A DNA stretch of 42,238 nt from Clostridia bacterium (GTDB taxonomy: Bacteria; Bacillota; Clostridia; Christensenellales; QALW01): the NCBI GenBank assembly GCA_017516345.1, contig JAFXDC010000045.1:1-42238 (forward strand), given 5' to 3'. Below the pieces are notes generated by a model that worked only from the letters and a program-made list of their open reading frames with translations, was not told where the DNA came from and did not search any database. The position numbers and the translations under genes are program-made. Below, in pieces: positions 1-7,712 of this stretch (position 1 is the first letter of the stretch; every line of letters begins with the position of its first letter).

Positions 1-722
1 CCCTCTCCAAGCATTCTGTCAAGCTGCTCCTTCAAGCTCCCCGCGGGCGCCTGCTCCTGCACTCCCTGAACTACAAGCACGTACTCGCCGCGCGGCGGGT
101 GAGCCTCCAAAAACTCCTTGTGATGCAAAAGCTCAAACACCACACACTCCTCGTACAGCTTGGATATCTCTCTGCACGCCGCAACCGTTCTGTTGCCAAG
201 CTCACCCTCAAGCTCTGCAAGGGTCCTTTCAAGATGATGCGGGGACTCGTAAAATATCACACTTCTTGTTTCGTTTTTTATTTGGCTGATACGCTTCCTG
301 CGTTCCTTGGATTCGCCGGGCAGAAAGCCCTCGAAGATGAAGCGCTCGCAAGGCAACCCCGAAAGCACCGCAGCACACACTGCGGCGTTGGCACCGGGAA
401 GCACCGTCACGCTGACTCCCGCCTCCCTTGCAGCTCTTACCACCTCAAAGCCGGGGTCGCTGATCCCGGGCATTCCCGCATCGCTTACCACCGCTATCAT
501 CTTACTTTGAGCAAGCTCTATCAGCTCTGCAGCACGGGATCTTTCATTAAACTTATGATAGGATATAAGAGGCTTGCGTATCTGATAGTGGTTAAGCAGA
601 CCCGCGGTATGCCTTGTGTCCTCACAGGCCACCACGTCACACTGCTTCAGCACATTAAGCACCCTCAGGGTGATGTCCTCCATATTTCCTATAGGGGTCG
701 GGCAAATGTATATTCCGTTCAT
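1..722 (-). CDS. rsmI: 16S rRNA (cytidine-1402-2'-O)-methyltransferase RsmI, C-terminus cut by window edge
   Basis: RsmI uses SAM to 2'-O-methylate C1402 in the decoding centre of 16S rRNA. The frame begins with ATG at 722 and reads MNGIYICPTPIGNMEDITLR, then EDTRHT and SDAGMPGISDPG, which are the conserved N-terminal blocks of the tetrapyrrole-methylase fold. About 240 residues are present; the remaining C-terminal part (usually 35-50 residues) lies beyond position 1. The start is 11 bp downstream of the stop of the methyltransferase gene at 734, so the two are probably cotranscribed, the same order as yabB-yabC in Bacillus. The identification rests on these motifs and is firm. Confidence 0.95.
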   Translation of the reverse strand, partial: MNGIYICPTPIGNMEDITLRVLNVLKQCDVVACEDTRHTAGLLNHYQIRKPLISYHKFNERSRAAELIELAQSKMIAVVSDAGMPGISDPGFEVVRAAREAGVSVTVLPGANAAVCAAVLSGLPCERFIFEGFLPGESKERRKRISQIKNETRSVIFYESPHHLERTLAELEGELGNRTVAACREISKLYEECVVFELLHHKEFLEAHPPRGEYVLVVQGVQEQAPAGSLKEQLDRMLGE

Positions 723-733
723 ATCCTTCTCCG

Positions 734-1450
734 TTACTGTATATGATATATCTCTTTAAGCTCTTTTGTGTAGCTTCCATCCTCATTGGCAAGCACCAGG
801 GTGGGTTCCCAGATCAGCCCCGGCTTTCCTCCGCGCATTGCCTCTATCAAAACAAGGTTTGCTCCCTTATTGGCTCTGGGCTGAACAAGCTGTATTCGTT
901 TCGGTTCAAGTGAATATGCGCGCATATGTGCAATAATATCCATAATACGTTGACTTTGATGCACCATATACAGCTTTCCGCCAAATCTGAGAAGACGCGC
1001 GGCGGCGCTTATGGAATCCTCAAGGGTACAGGTTATCTCCTGTCTTGCAATGCGTATGGACTCCTTTTCCCGCGCAAGGGAGCCCTCGGGCTGCTTATAT
1101 GGCGGATTGCAGGTGACCGCGTCCGCACTTCCCGCCTCGACTCCAAAGCCCATTTCTCTTATGTCACGGCATTGAACCGTCACCTCGTCCTGCAGACCGT
1201 TTAGCTCCACCGATCTTTGGCAAAGATGCGCCATTTGCTCCTGCAGCTCCACGGCGGTGAGCTTACAGGCACACCTTGCCTGCACCAACAGCGCGATTAT
1301 TCCGGTTCCGCTGCACAGGTCTATCACTCTTTCATCCTTTTTCGCCCTGACGAAATTGGCAAGCAGAACCGCATCGGTTCCAAAGCAGAACTCCTCGGTA
1401 TCCTGATATATCCTCAGGCCCTTATATTGAAGATCGTCGATCCTTATCAC
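734..1450 (-). CDS. tRNA1(Val) (adenine37-N6)-methyltransferase family protein (YabB/TrmN6 type)
   Basis: A 238-residue class I SAM-dependent methyltransferase. Motif I is DLCSGTGIIALL at about residue 45, and the adenine-N6 catalytic motif is NPPY at about residue 115. The start is a GTG with GGAG seven bases upstream. YabB/TrmN6 homologues methylate A37 of a tRNA, and placement just before rsmI is the usual Bacillota arrangement. The exact tRNA substrate in this organism is inferred from family membership only. It follows the amidohydrolase gene by 23 bp and probably belongs to the same transcript. Confidence 0.85.
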   Translation of the reverse strand: MIRIDDLQYKGLRIYQDTEEFCFGTDAVLLANFVRAKKDERVIDLCSGTGIIALLVQARCACKLTAVELQEQMAHLCQRSVELNGLQDEVTVQCRDIREMGFGVEAGSADAVTCNPPYKQPEGSLAREKESIRIARQEITCTLEDSISAAARLLRFGGKLYMVHQSQRIMDIIAHMRAYSLEPKRIQLVQPRANKGANLVLIEAMRGGKPGLIWEPTLVLANEDGSYTKELKEIYHIQ

Positions 1451-1473
1451 TTTGCTTCTCCAATTCTGTTGAT

Positions 1474-2268
1474 CTATTTATTAAAAAGCTCCAACACGTT
1501 TTGGCTGAGTATTGCTTCCCTTTGATGCCCTTTAAGTCTGAGTCCATCGATAAAATTCAAGGTGTCAACGGGGTCCTCCCATGGGCAATCGCTACCGAAG
1601 AATATCCGCTCATAGCCGTGCTTATCTATTATCATTTTCACCTTTTCCCTATCCATGTAGGTCGCCGCCATCGCAGTGTCAAAATATACGTTATCAAGTC
1701 CAACAAGATGCTTAAGCACCTCATCCTCCATGCGAAGCGCTCCCATGTGAGCAAGCACCATCTTAAGTCTCGGAAACTCGCGCGCCACTAAAGCCGATGC
1801 ACTTGGGGTTGCGTGCACAAGCTCGGGGCTGTAGCAGTCCCAGCCCGCATGAAAGACGATAAATATATCCATCTCCTGGCAGGCGGCGTATATGTCCTTT
1901 AATTGAGGACTGTTTATCATAAATCCCTGATAGTCGGGATGAAGCTTAATGCCTCTTATTCCCGCCTCCTTGAGCATTATCAGATATTCCCTCCAATCGG
2001 GAGCGGCATAATGTATACTGCCAAGGGGATAAAGCTCCTTATCGCGATTTATCTCTATCGCCGAGGTATTTACCCCATGCAGTTGAGTGGGCTTTGTGGC
2101 AATATTGAGAAGCACCGCCCTGTCGATACCGCTTTTTTTCATCAGCTCTCGGGTGCCCGCGAGGGTGCCGTCGGTGCAAGGAGCTATTCCGCTTATGCCC
2201 GCAAGCTTCTCCACCGCGGCATGAGCGATCTTTTCCGGGAAGATATGTACGTGTGCATCAATTATCAT
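1474..2268 (-). CDS. Amidohydrolase family (amidohydrolase_2, TIM-barrel) metal-dependent hydrolase
   Basis: A 264-residue single-domain protein with metal-ligand motifs in the expected order: DAHVHIF at the N-terminus, IKLHPDYQGF near residue 125, FHAGWD near 150, LAHMGA near 185 and GSDCPWED near 235. These place it in the amidohydrolase_2 group, which includes decarboxylases and lactonase-like enzymes. The substrate cannot be read from the sequence. The ATG at 2268 overlaps the end of the TtcA-family gene by 11 bp, suggesting translational coupling. No signal peptide, so it is cytoplasmic. Confidence 0.75.
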   Translation of the reverse strand: MIIDAHVHIFPEKIAHAAVEKLAGISGIAPCTDGTLAGTRELMKKSGIDRAVLLNIATKPTQLHGVNTSAIEINRDKELYPLGSIHYAAPDWREYLIMLKEAGIRGIKLHPDYQGFMINSPQLKDIYAACQEMDIFIVFHAGWDCYSPELVHATPSASALVAREFPRLKMVLAHMGALRMEDEVLKHLVGLDNVYFDTAMAATYMDREKVKMIIDKHGYERIFFGSDCPWEDPVDTLNFIDGLRLKGHQREAILSQNVLELFNK

Positions 2269-2989
2269 TGTCCGTTACCTTCTTCCAAAGCTTATAATTC
2301 TCCGTGCCCTCAAGCGCCGACTTCAACCGCACGCGCACATCGGGAATATGCTCTTCCAGGGCAGATATTATCTCCTCGGTCTTGGCTCGCGCGGTCTGGC
2401 CGCAAGCGGGGCAGGGCGACTTTACCACGGGCAACGGCAAGCCGTTTGCCAGGGCTATTATATCCCCTTGCTCTGCATAAACAAAGGGGCGAAGCACCGT
2501 AAGGCCGCAACGGGACAGCTCGGTGGCGGGGGCAAAAACGTTAAGCCTGCCCTCATAGCAAAGGCTCAAAAGAAAGGTCGCCACCGCATCCTCGCTATGA
2601 TGTCCAAGCGCGGTCTTGTTGCACCCCAATCTTACCGCAGCATTATTCATGGTCCCTCTGCGCAGATTTGCGCACAGAGCGCAGGGGTTTTTCTCCTGTC
2701 TTTTGTCAAAAACCACGTCGCCGATATTTGTACTCTCCACGTAATAGGGTATATCAAGCCGCTTAAAAAATTCCTTGACAGGCTCAAGCTCAAAGGGGCG
2801 CAGTCCTATATCCACCGTAACACCGCAGATCTCGTAATCCTTCCTAGAAAATCTTCGGTACAAGTCAAGACAGTAGGCAAGTGCAAGGCTGTCCTTACCG
2901 CCGCTTACGCCTATGGCTATGCGGTCGCCGTTTTGTATAAGCGCAAAATCCTCGTCGGCTCTGCGGATACATCCCAAAAGCCGTTTCAA
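2258..2989 (-). CDS. TtcA-family tRNA thiolation ATPase (PP-loop)
   Basis: The N-type ATP pyrophosphatase loop is SGGKDS near residue 30. A first CxxC pair (PCALCANLRRG) lies near residue 102 and a second (CPACGQ) near 192. The GHHSEDAVATFLL block is typical of TtcA and related TusA/TtuA proteins that insert sulfur into tRNA using an iron-sulfur cluster. At 243 residues it is full length. The drawn start is TTG at 2989. An ATT four codons further upstream (minus-strand 3001), reading (I)KRELKRLLG and preceded by AGAGGTGAT at normal spacing, is a plausible alternative with a better ribosome binding site. Whether it makes 2-thiocytidine or another thiolated base is not decidable here. Confidence 0.8.
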   Translation of the reverse strand: MKRLLGCIRRADEDFALIQNGDRIAIGVSGGKDSLALAYCLDLYRRFSRKDYEICGVTVDIGLRPFELEPVKEFFKRLDIPYYVESTNIGDVVFDKRQEKNPCALCANLRRGTMNNAAVRLGCNKTALGHHSEDAVATFLLSLCYEGRLNVFAPATELSRCGLTVLRPFVYAEQGDIIALANGLPLPVVKSPCPACGQTARAKTEEIISALEEHIPDVRVRLKSALEGTENYKLWKKVTDNDN

Positions 2990-3073
2990 TTCCCTTTTAA
3001 TGCTCTATCACCTCTTAAAAAACAAACCAAATAATTTATCTCGCTCCGGCTCGGACCTGTTCCTTCGCGATGC

Positions 3074-4069
3074 CTACATTATCCCTTTTATCCATAAGCA
3101 AAGCTCGTTTATCATTTGCCTGCTATCTTCGCTATCGGTCTGCTCCACACCCTCTATTATAGCACGGGCGATATCCTCGCCCCTGGCTCTTGCTCCGGGT
3201 ATTTTTTTTGCGGCCTCGGTAATCGTGCGGGCGTCCATTGCATCAGAAAACAGATCGGCTCTTACCACCGCCCCGTTTTTAACGTCAAGGCAAAGCTGAA
3301 CCTCTCCCCATCCAAAGCGGTTTTCAAACACCGACTTATATTGCGGGGTCTCACCAACCGTCCATTCCCAGGAGGAATATTTATCTATCAGATCCTTATA
3401 ATCATTTTTATCAAGCTGATCGGAATGCACAACGGCATCCACCCTTTTATATTCCGCTTCAAACGCCTCCAAAAGCGCCCGCATGAGCGCTTCCTTGGTG
3501 ATGCCCTGCGCGTGGTCGGCAAGGTTGCACACCCTGGAGCGCACCGACTGCACCCCCTTAGCCTCAAGCTTTGCCTTGGAGGGCTTGAGATATTTTGCAA
3601 GCCTTGCCATATCCGAGCTTATCAAAAGGGTACCGTGCTGCAAGGATACCCCCACCTTGTGGGAAAAGGCATTTCCCGAAAACTTTTTTCCGTTTAGCAA
3701 AATGTCGTTTCTGCCCGAAAATTCCGCCCTTAAGCCAAAGCTCTCCAGCGCCCTTATGACCACCCCAAGCTGACGCTCAAGGTCGTAGAGCTTATTGTCG
3801 GCAATGAAGGTAAAATTGAGGTTACCCTCATCATGGAAGACCGCACCGCCCCCCGACTCTCTGCGCACAAGGGTTACACCGTCATCCTTTATGGCCTTAA
3901 CGTCGCACTCCCGCCACGGATTCTGATTACGCCCTATGACCACCGTGTTGCGGTTCTGCCACAGATACAGCCATATCTCGTCGGGCGCGCAGTTTTCGGT
4001 TATATATTGCTCAAGTGCAAGATTTTCCCTCGGGTCGTATCCGTCCGAGATCACGCAAAAGCTTCTCAT
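3074..4069 (-). CDS. lplA: Lipoate--protein ligase A
   Basis: A 331-residue enzyme that activates free lipoate with ATP and attaches it to lysine of lipoyl domains (glycine cleavage H protein, 2-oxoacid dehydrogenases). Recognisable blocks are NLALEQYI at about residue 16, IGRNQNPWREC near 46, VRRESGGGAVFHDEGNLNF near 68 (the adenylate-binding RRxSGGGxVxHD motif) and the GxKFSGNAF block near 130. The extra C-terminal domain past residue 250 matches the bacterial two-domain form. The ATG at 4069 has AGGGA eight bases upstream. It appears to be a single gene with about 100 bp of AT-rich upstream sequence. Confidence 0.93.
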   Translation of the reverse strand: MRSFCVISDGYDPRENLALEQYITENCAPDEIWLYLWQNRNTVVIGRNQNPWRECDVKAIKDDGVTLVRRESGGGAVFHDEGNLNFTFIADNKLYDLERQLGVVIRALESFGLRAEFSGRNDILLNGKKFSGNAFSHKVGVSLQHGTLLISSDMARLAKYLKPSKAKLEAKGVQSVRSRVCNLADHAQGITKEALMRALLEAFEAEYKRVDAVVHSDQLDKNDYKDLIDKYSSWEWTVGETPQYKSVFENRFGWGEVQLCLDVKNGAVVRADLFSDAMDARTITEAAKKIPGARARGEDIARAIIEGVEQTDSEDSRQMINELCLWIKGIM

Positions 4070-4171
4070 GTCGTATCCCTTCCCTTGATCCGCTTGATAT
4101 TTAACGTTTATTTCTTATAAAAATGGCCATTATGTTATATGCTTGTATGTTCATATATACATAATATCCGT

Positions 4172-5263
4172 TTATTCGATTATTTCCCCGCCTATATATA
4201 CCTCTTTGATATTAAGAGCATCATCACATATCAACAGGTCTGCATCATAACCCAGCCTTATATCCCCCTTGCTTACGCCAAGCCTTTTGGCGGGGGTAAC
4301 GCTTGCGGCACGCACAGCATCCTCAAGAGGCACTCCCATGCTGACGGCACACTTAAGGCCGTCCATCAGCCAGCTTGCACTGCCCGCAAGTCTGCCATCC
4401 TCCGTGAGCATCCTCCCGCCGCATTTTTTGACCCTTTGGCCGCAAATAACGTACTGTCCGTCGGGCATCCCGCATCCCTCCGAGGAGTCGCTGATAAGCA
4501 TCAGCTTTTCCTTTACGGTGTTAAAAAGCAGTCTTACCCAGAACCCGTCGACGTGCACTCCGTCCGCGATAAGCTCCAGCGTGCAGTCCTTTTCAATGCA
4601 TGCAAGCACTCCCGGCTCGCGCGATGTGGGCTGCTCCATGGCGTTTAGCAGGTGGGTCACGTTGCTTGCACCTTCATCAATAAATTTTTCCGCAAGCGCT
4701 CTGCCGCACGCAGTATGCGCAATGGAGATGATATATTTATCCTTATACTCTCTTACAAGCTCAAGTGCGCCCTCCGCAAGCGGATCGATGCATATCTGTC
4801 TGAGCCACCCTCCCGCGCCCGTCGCAAAGGCCTCAACAAGCTCCCGCTTGGCGGCGGTAAGATATTCCTCGGGATGGGCTCCACGCTTATCCTTGCAAAA
4901 AAACGGTCCCTCCATGCTTATGCCAAGCAGGTTTGCTCTGTCGGTAAACCCTCTGCCGCACAGTCTGCCCACCCTTTTAGCGGCATCAAGCATGGTCTGC
5001 TCCTTGTGCGAGGACACGGTTGCCAAAACGCTTGTGGTACCCATGCGGGCATACCCCTTTAGTGCATCCGTCAATTCCTCCTCGCCCGAATGGGTAAAAT
5101 CCGCACCCAAGGCGCCATGAGTATGCACGTCGATAAGTCCCGGCAGTATCAGCACGTCGGGGGCGCTCTTCACCTCTTTTATATGGGTGATGATGCCGTT
5201 TTCCGCAGTTATCTCGGCATTTATAAGGCTGCCGGATAAAAAGGCTCTTCCTGATATCCTCAT
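4172..5263 (-). CDS. nagA: N-acetylglucosamine-6-phosphate deacetylase
   Basis: Removes acetate from GlcNAc-6-phosphate, the first committed step in amino-sugar catabolism and cell-wall recycling. At 363 residues it is near family length. Motifs in order: LPGLIDVHTHGALGADF at about 55, GISMEGPFF with the metal-binding Glu at about 125, THLLNAM near 215, ADGVHVDG near 245 and LISDSSEG near 270. The ATG at 5263 has AAGGAAGAG upstream. No nagB or PTS gene is adjacent; it lies downstream of argS but separated from it by a terminator, so it is probably expressed from its own promoter. Confidence 0.93.
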   Translation of the reverse strand: MRISGRAFLSGSLINAEITAENGIITHIKEVKSAPDVLILPGLIDVHTHGALGADFTHSGEEELTDALKGYARMGTTSVLATVSSHKEQTMLDAAKRVGRLCGRGFTDRANLLGISMEGPFFCKDKRGAHPEEYLTAAKRELVEAFATGAGGWLRQICIDPLAEGALELVREYKDKYIISIAHTACGRALAEKFIDEGASNVTHLLNAMEQPTSREPGVLACIEKDCTLELIADGVHVDGFWVRLLFNTVKEKLMLISDSSEGCGMPDGQYVICGQRVKKCGGRMLTEDGRLAGSASWLMDGLKCAVSMGVPLEDAVRAASVTPAKRLGVSKGDIRLGYDADLLICDDALNIKEVYIGGEIIE

Positions 5264-5288
5264 ATAGATACTCTTCCTTTAGCTGTTG

Positions 5289-5312
5289 AAAAAAGCCGAG
5301 CTGCTGCTCGGC
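5289..5312 (-). terminator. Rho-independent terminator of argS
   Basis: A 7-bp perfect stem, GCCGAGC/GCTCGGC, with a 4-nt loop. On the minus strand it is followed by six U residues. It lies 35 bp after the argS stop codon. Confidence 0.85.
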
Positions 5313-5346
5313 ATAATATTAAAACCATTTCGCCGATGTAAAAGGG

Positions 5347-7050
5347 TTACATCTTGTTGGGAGCCTCGATGCCCGCAAGGGATAAGCCGGTCTTGATAAC
5401 GGTCTTTACCGCGGCACAAAGCTTAAGGTTTGCGTTTGTGGCATTACCGTCCTCGGTGATGATGCGGTGCTCAAAATAGAAGCGGTTAAAGGCCTGAGCC
5501 AGAGCCACGGTATGACGAAGCACCACGCAGGGCTCGTTTTTCTCGCAAGCGGCATCCACTGCCTGAGGGAAGCCCTCAAGGAGCGCAATGACCTCCTGTG
5601 CCTCGGAATTATCAAGCGCCGAATAGTCGCAATCGGCATTATTAAGAGCATCTGTTGCGCTCACCCCGCTTTTTGCAAGCACCGAGCAGGCACGCGCGTG
5701 GGTGTACTGAACGTAGGGGCCTGTCTCTCCCTCAAAGGCAAGTGCGCGGTCCCACCAGAAATCAACGTCCTTGATGCGGGAGTTGTAAAGGTCATAAAAC
5801 AGCACCGCACCAACGCCCACCTGACGGGCAACCGTCTCCTTGTCTGGAAGCTCGGGGTTCTTCTGGTCGATTATCTCCCCCGCCTTGACAATGGCGCGCT
5901 CCAAAAGCTCGTCAAGATAAACTATATTTCCCTTACGGGTGGAGAGGGTCTGACCCTCAAAGGAAACCATGCCGAAGGGAACGTGGATGAGATCCTTTGC
6001 CCAATCGTAGCCCATAAGCTCTATTACCTTTATGAACTGACGGAAATGCAGGTTCTGCTGATACGCCACAACGTATAAGCATTTATGGAAATCATAGGTC
6101 TTTTTTCTGTACATTGCCGCGGCGATATCACGGGTAGCGTAAACGCTTGCGCCATCGTTTTTAAGCAATATGCAGGGTGGCATGTTGTAATCCTCAAGCA
6201 TTACCACCTGCGCGCCCTCGCTGGGAACAAGCAGCTCCTTTTCTTTGAGCTCGGCAACCACCGACTGCCATTTGTCCTTATAAAAGCTCTCGCCGTTATA
6301 GGAATCAAACTTAATTCCGAGAAGGTCGTATATCCTTGAAACGTCGCGCAAGGTGATGTCCTTAAACCAGTTAAAGATCTCCATTGCCTCGGCGTCGTCG
6401 TCCTCAATTTTCTTAAACCATGCGCGAGCCTGATTTTCCATTTCCTCATCAGCCTCGTTATTAAAGCGGACGTAAAGCTCTACAAGAGCGTCGATGCCCC
6501 CCTTTTCAATGCTTTCCCTATTGCTCCAAAGCTTATATGCGCATATCAGCTTACCGAACTGAGTGCCCCAATCCCCAAGGTGATTGATGCCCACACACTC
6601 ATATCCCAAAAAGGAATAAATTTTATAAAGAGCGTTACCGATGGCTGTTGTGGAAAGGTGACCGATATGACAGCGCTTGGCAATATTTATGGAGGAATAG
6701 TCTATGCAAATGGTCTTTCCCGCACCCTTATCCGAGCTGCCGTACGCTTCATTTTTTGCCGCAACCGCCTCAAGCACGGTGCGTACCCTCTTATTACCGT
6801 CAAGAAAGAAGTTGAGATATCCTCCCTCGGCCCTTGCCTCCCTGACTGCCTCGGGCAAGCTGAGCTTTTGTGCAAGCTCCGCCGCTATAGCGGGGGGCGC
6901 CTTGCGAAGCACACGGGCAAGCTTAAAGCAGGGCAGAGCAATATCCCCCATTTCCCTGTTGGGTGGTGTCTCAAACATATTTTCAATTTCCTGAGCCTCC
7001 ATGCCGATAATGCCTGCAAGCTCCTTTGCAAGTAAAGCCTTTGTATCCAT
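5347..7050 (-). CDS. argS: Arginyl-tRNA synthetase
   Basis: Class I aminoacyl-tRNA synthetase charging tRNA-Arg; 567 residues from the chosen start. It has the N-terminal Add-1 domain, the HIGH-like block RCHIGHLSTTAIGNAL at about residue 115, the SFEGQTLSTRKGN (KMSKS-equivalent) region near 365, and a C-terminal DALR anticodon domain with YVQYTHARACSVL. The open frame extends 16 codons further upstream, but ATG at 7050 has AAAGGA nine bases before it and begins MDTKALLAKEL, which matches family N-termini. A promoter at 7133-7161 precedes it and a terminator follows. It appears monocistronic. Confidence 0.96.
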   Translation of the reverse strand: MDTKALLAKELAGIIGMEAQEIENMFETPPNREMGDIALPCFKLARVLRKAPPAIAAELAQKLSLPEAVREARAEGGYLNFFLDGNKRVRTVLEAVAAKNEAYGSSDKGAGKTICIDYSSINIAKRCHIGHLSTTAIGNALYKIYSFLGYECVGINHLGDWGTQFGKLICAYKLWSNRESIEKGGIDALVELYVRFNNEADEEMENQARAWFKKIEDDDAEAMEIFNWFKDITLRDVSRIYDLLGIKFDSYNGESFYKDKWQSVVAELKEKELLVPSEGAQVVMLEDYNMPPCILLKNDGASVYATRDIAAAMYRKKTYDFHKCLYVVAYQQNLHFRQFIKVIELMGYDWAKDLIHVPFGMVSFEGQTLSTRKGNIVYLDELLERAIVKAGEIIDQKNPELPDKETVARQVGVGAVLFYDLYNSRIKDVDFWWDRALAFEGETGPYVQYTHARACSVLAKSGVSATDALNNADCDYSALDNSEAQEVIALLEGFPQAVDAACEKNEPCVVLRHTVALAQAFNRFYFEHRIITEDGNATNANLKLCAAVKTVIKTGLSLAGIEAPNKM

Positions 7051-7132
7051 ATCAACGTGTCCTTTCATGCCTGTGCGGCAAAATTGCTCCCGCCGCACCC
7101 TAAAAAAGAATAATTAACTTTATCTTCCTTTT

Positions 7133-7161
7133 ATAATACCATATTTGGCCTCTTTACGCAA
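7133..7161 (-). promoter_or_regulatory. Probable sigma-A promoter of argS
   Basis: On the minus strand the -35 is TTGCGT (7156-7161) and the -10 is TATTAT (7133-7138), separated by 17 bp. The -10 ends 82 bp before the argS start codon. Confidence 0.6.
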
Positions 7162-7346
7162 TCGGAATAGTTTGGCAAACAAAAAACTTTTCCCTCAAGG
7201 GCTTTTAAAAAAACAGTGGGCGTCCATCCTTTCGCTCCTTCCTCCTTCAGGTTGCCTTTTTTGAATAAAAAGAGTTAAAATAAGCGGGTAATTTTATTGA
7301 TTTTTTATCCGCGAGGATCATTTTTATGCCTGAAAAAAAGAGTCAT

Positions 7347-7652
7347 AACCACCGGCTAAGCCGGTGGCTTGCTCAGCCCTATAAGGGCATGATACTGGCG
7401 GGGCTGAAAGCCCACTTAGACATTTGACCCTTGCAAACTCGCCCTACCGCCACAGATGTGGCTACTATTTCGCCTCCCTTGTGCAAAGGGAGGTGGCGCG
7501 GCTTACCGTGACGGAGGGATTGTAAAAAATGCTCTCAAACAACCCCTCAGTCAGCTACTCTGACAGCTCCCCTTACACAGGGGAGCCTACCGCTGCGGCG
7601 GGATTGCTCAACGGCAAAAGCCTATACTGAACCACCCGCTTAGCGGGTGGTT
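7347..7652. repeat. Block of intergenic hairpin repeats
   Basis: Fills most of the gene-free stretch 7162-7670. Visible hairpins are CCACCGGC/GCCGGTGG (7349-7367), CCTCCCTT/AAGGGAGG (7471-7497, inside a longer GC-rich unit), GCTCCCCT/AGGGGAGC (7566-7586) and ACCACCCGC/GCGGGTGGT (7630-7652). The first and last are near-identical AACCACC-type hairpins that bracket the block. No open frame of coding character lies inside. It resembles dispersed palindromic repeats common in gut Clostridia, a statement from general knowledge rather than a search. Confidence 0.6.
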
Positions 7653-7670
7653 TTCGGGAACCAATAAAAA

Positions 7671-7697
7671 ATACCCGATGGGCGTTCCATCGGGTAT
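7671..7697 (-). terminator. Terminator after the CotH-family gene
   Basis: An 11-bp perfect stem, ATACCCGATGG/CCATCGGGTAT, with a 5-nt loop and a U-rich tail on the minus strand (TTTTTATTGG). It lies 16 bp past the stop codon at 7713. The plus-strand side is also T-rich. Confidence 0.85.
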
Positions 7698-7712
7698 TTC
7701 TTTATCCTTTTA

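Noticed and set aside
2348-3034. 228-codon plus-strand open frame opposite the TtcA-family gene
   Set aside because: Antisense shadow; the minus strand carries SGGKDS and paired CxxC motifs.
4269-5120. 283-codon plus-strand open frame opposite nagA
   Set aside because: Antisense to a clear NagA; Ser/Pro-rich product without motifs.
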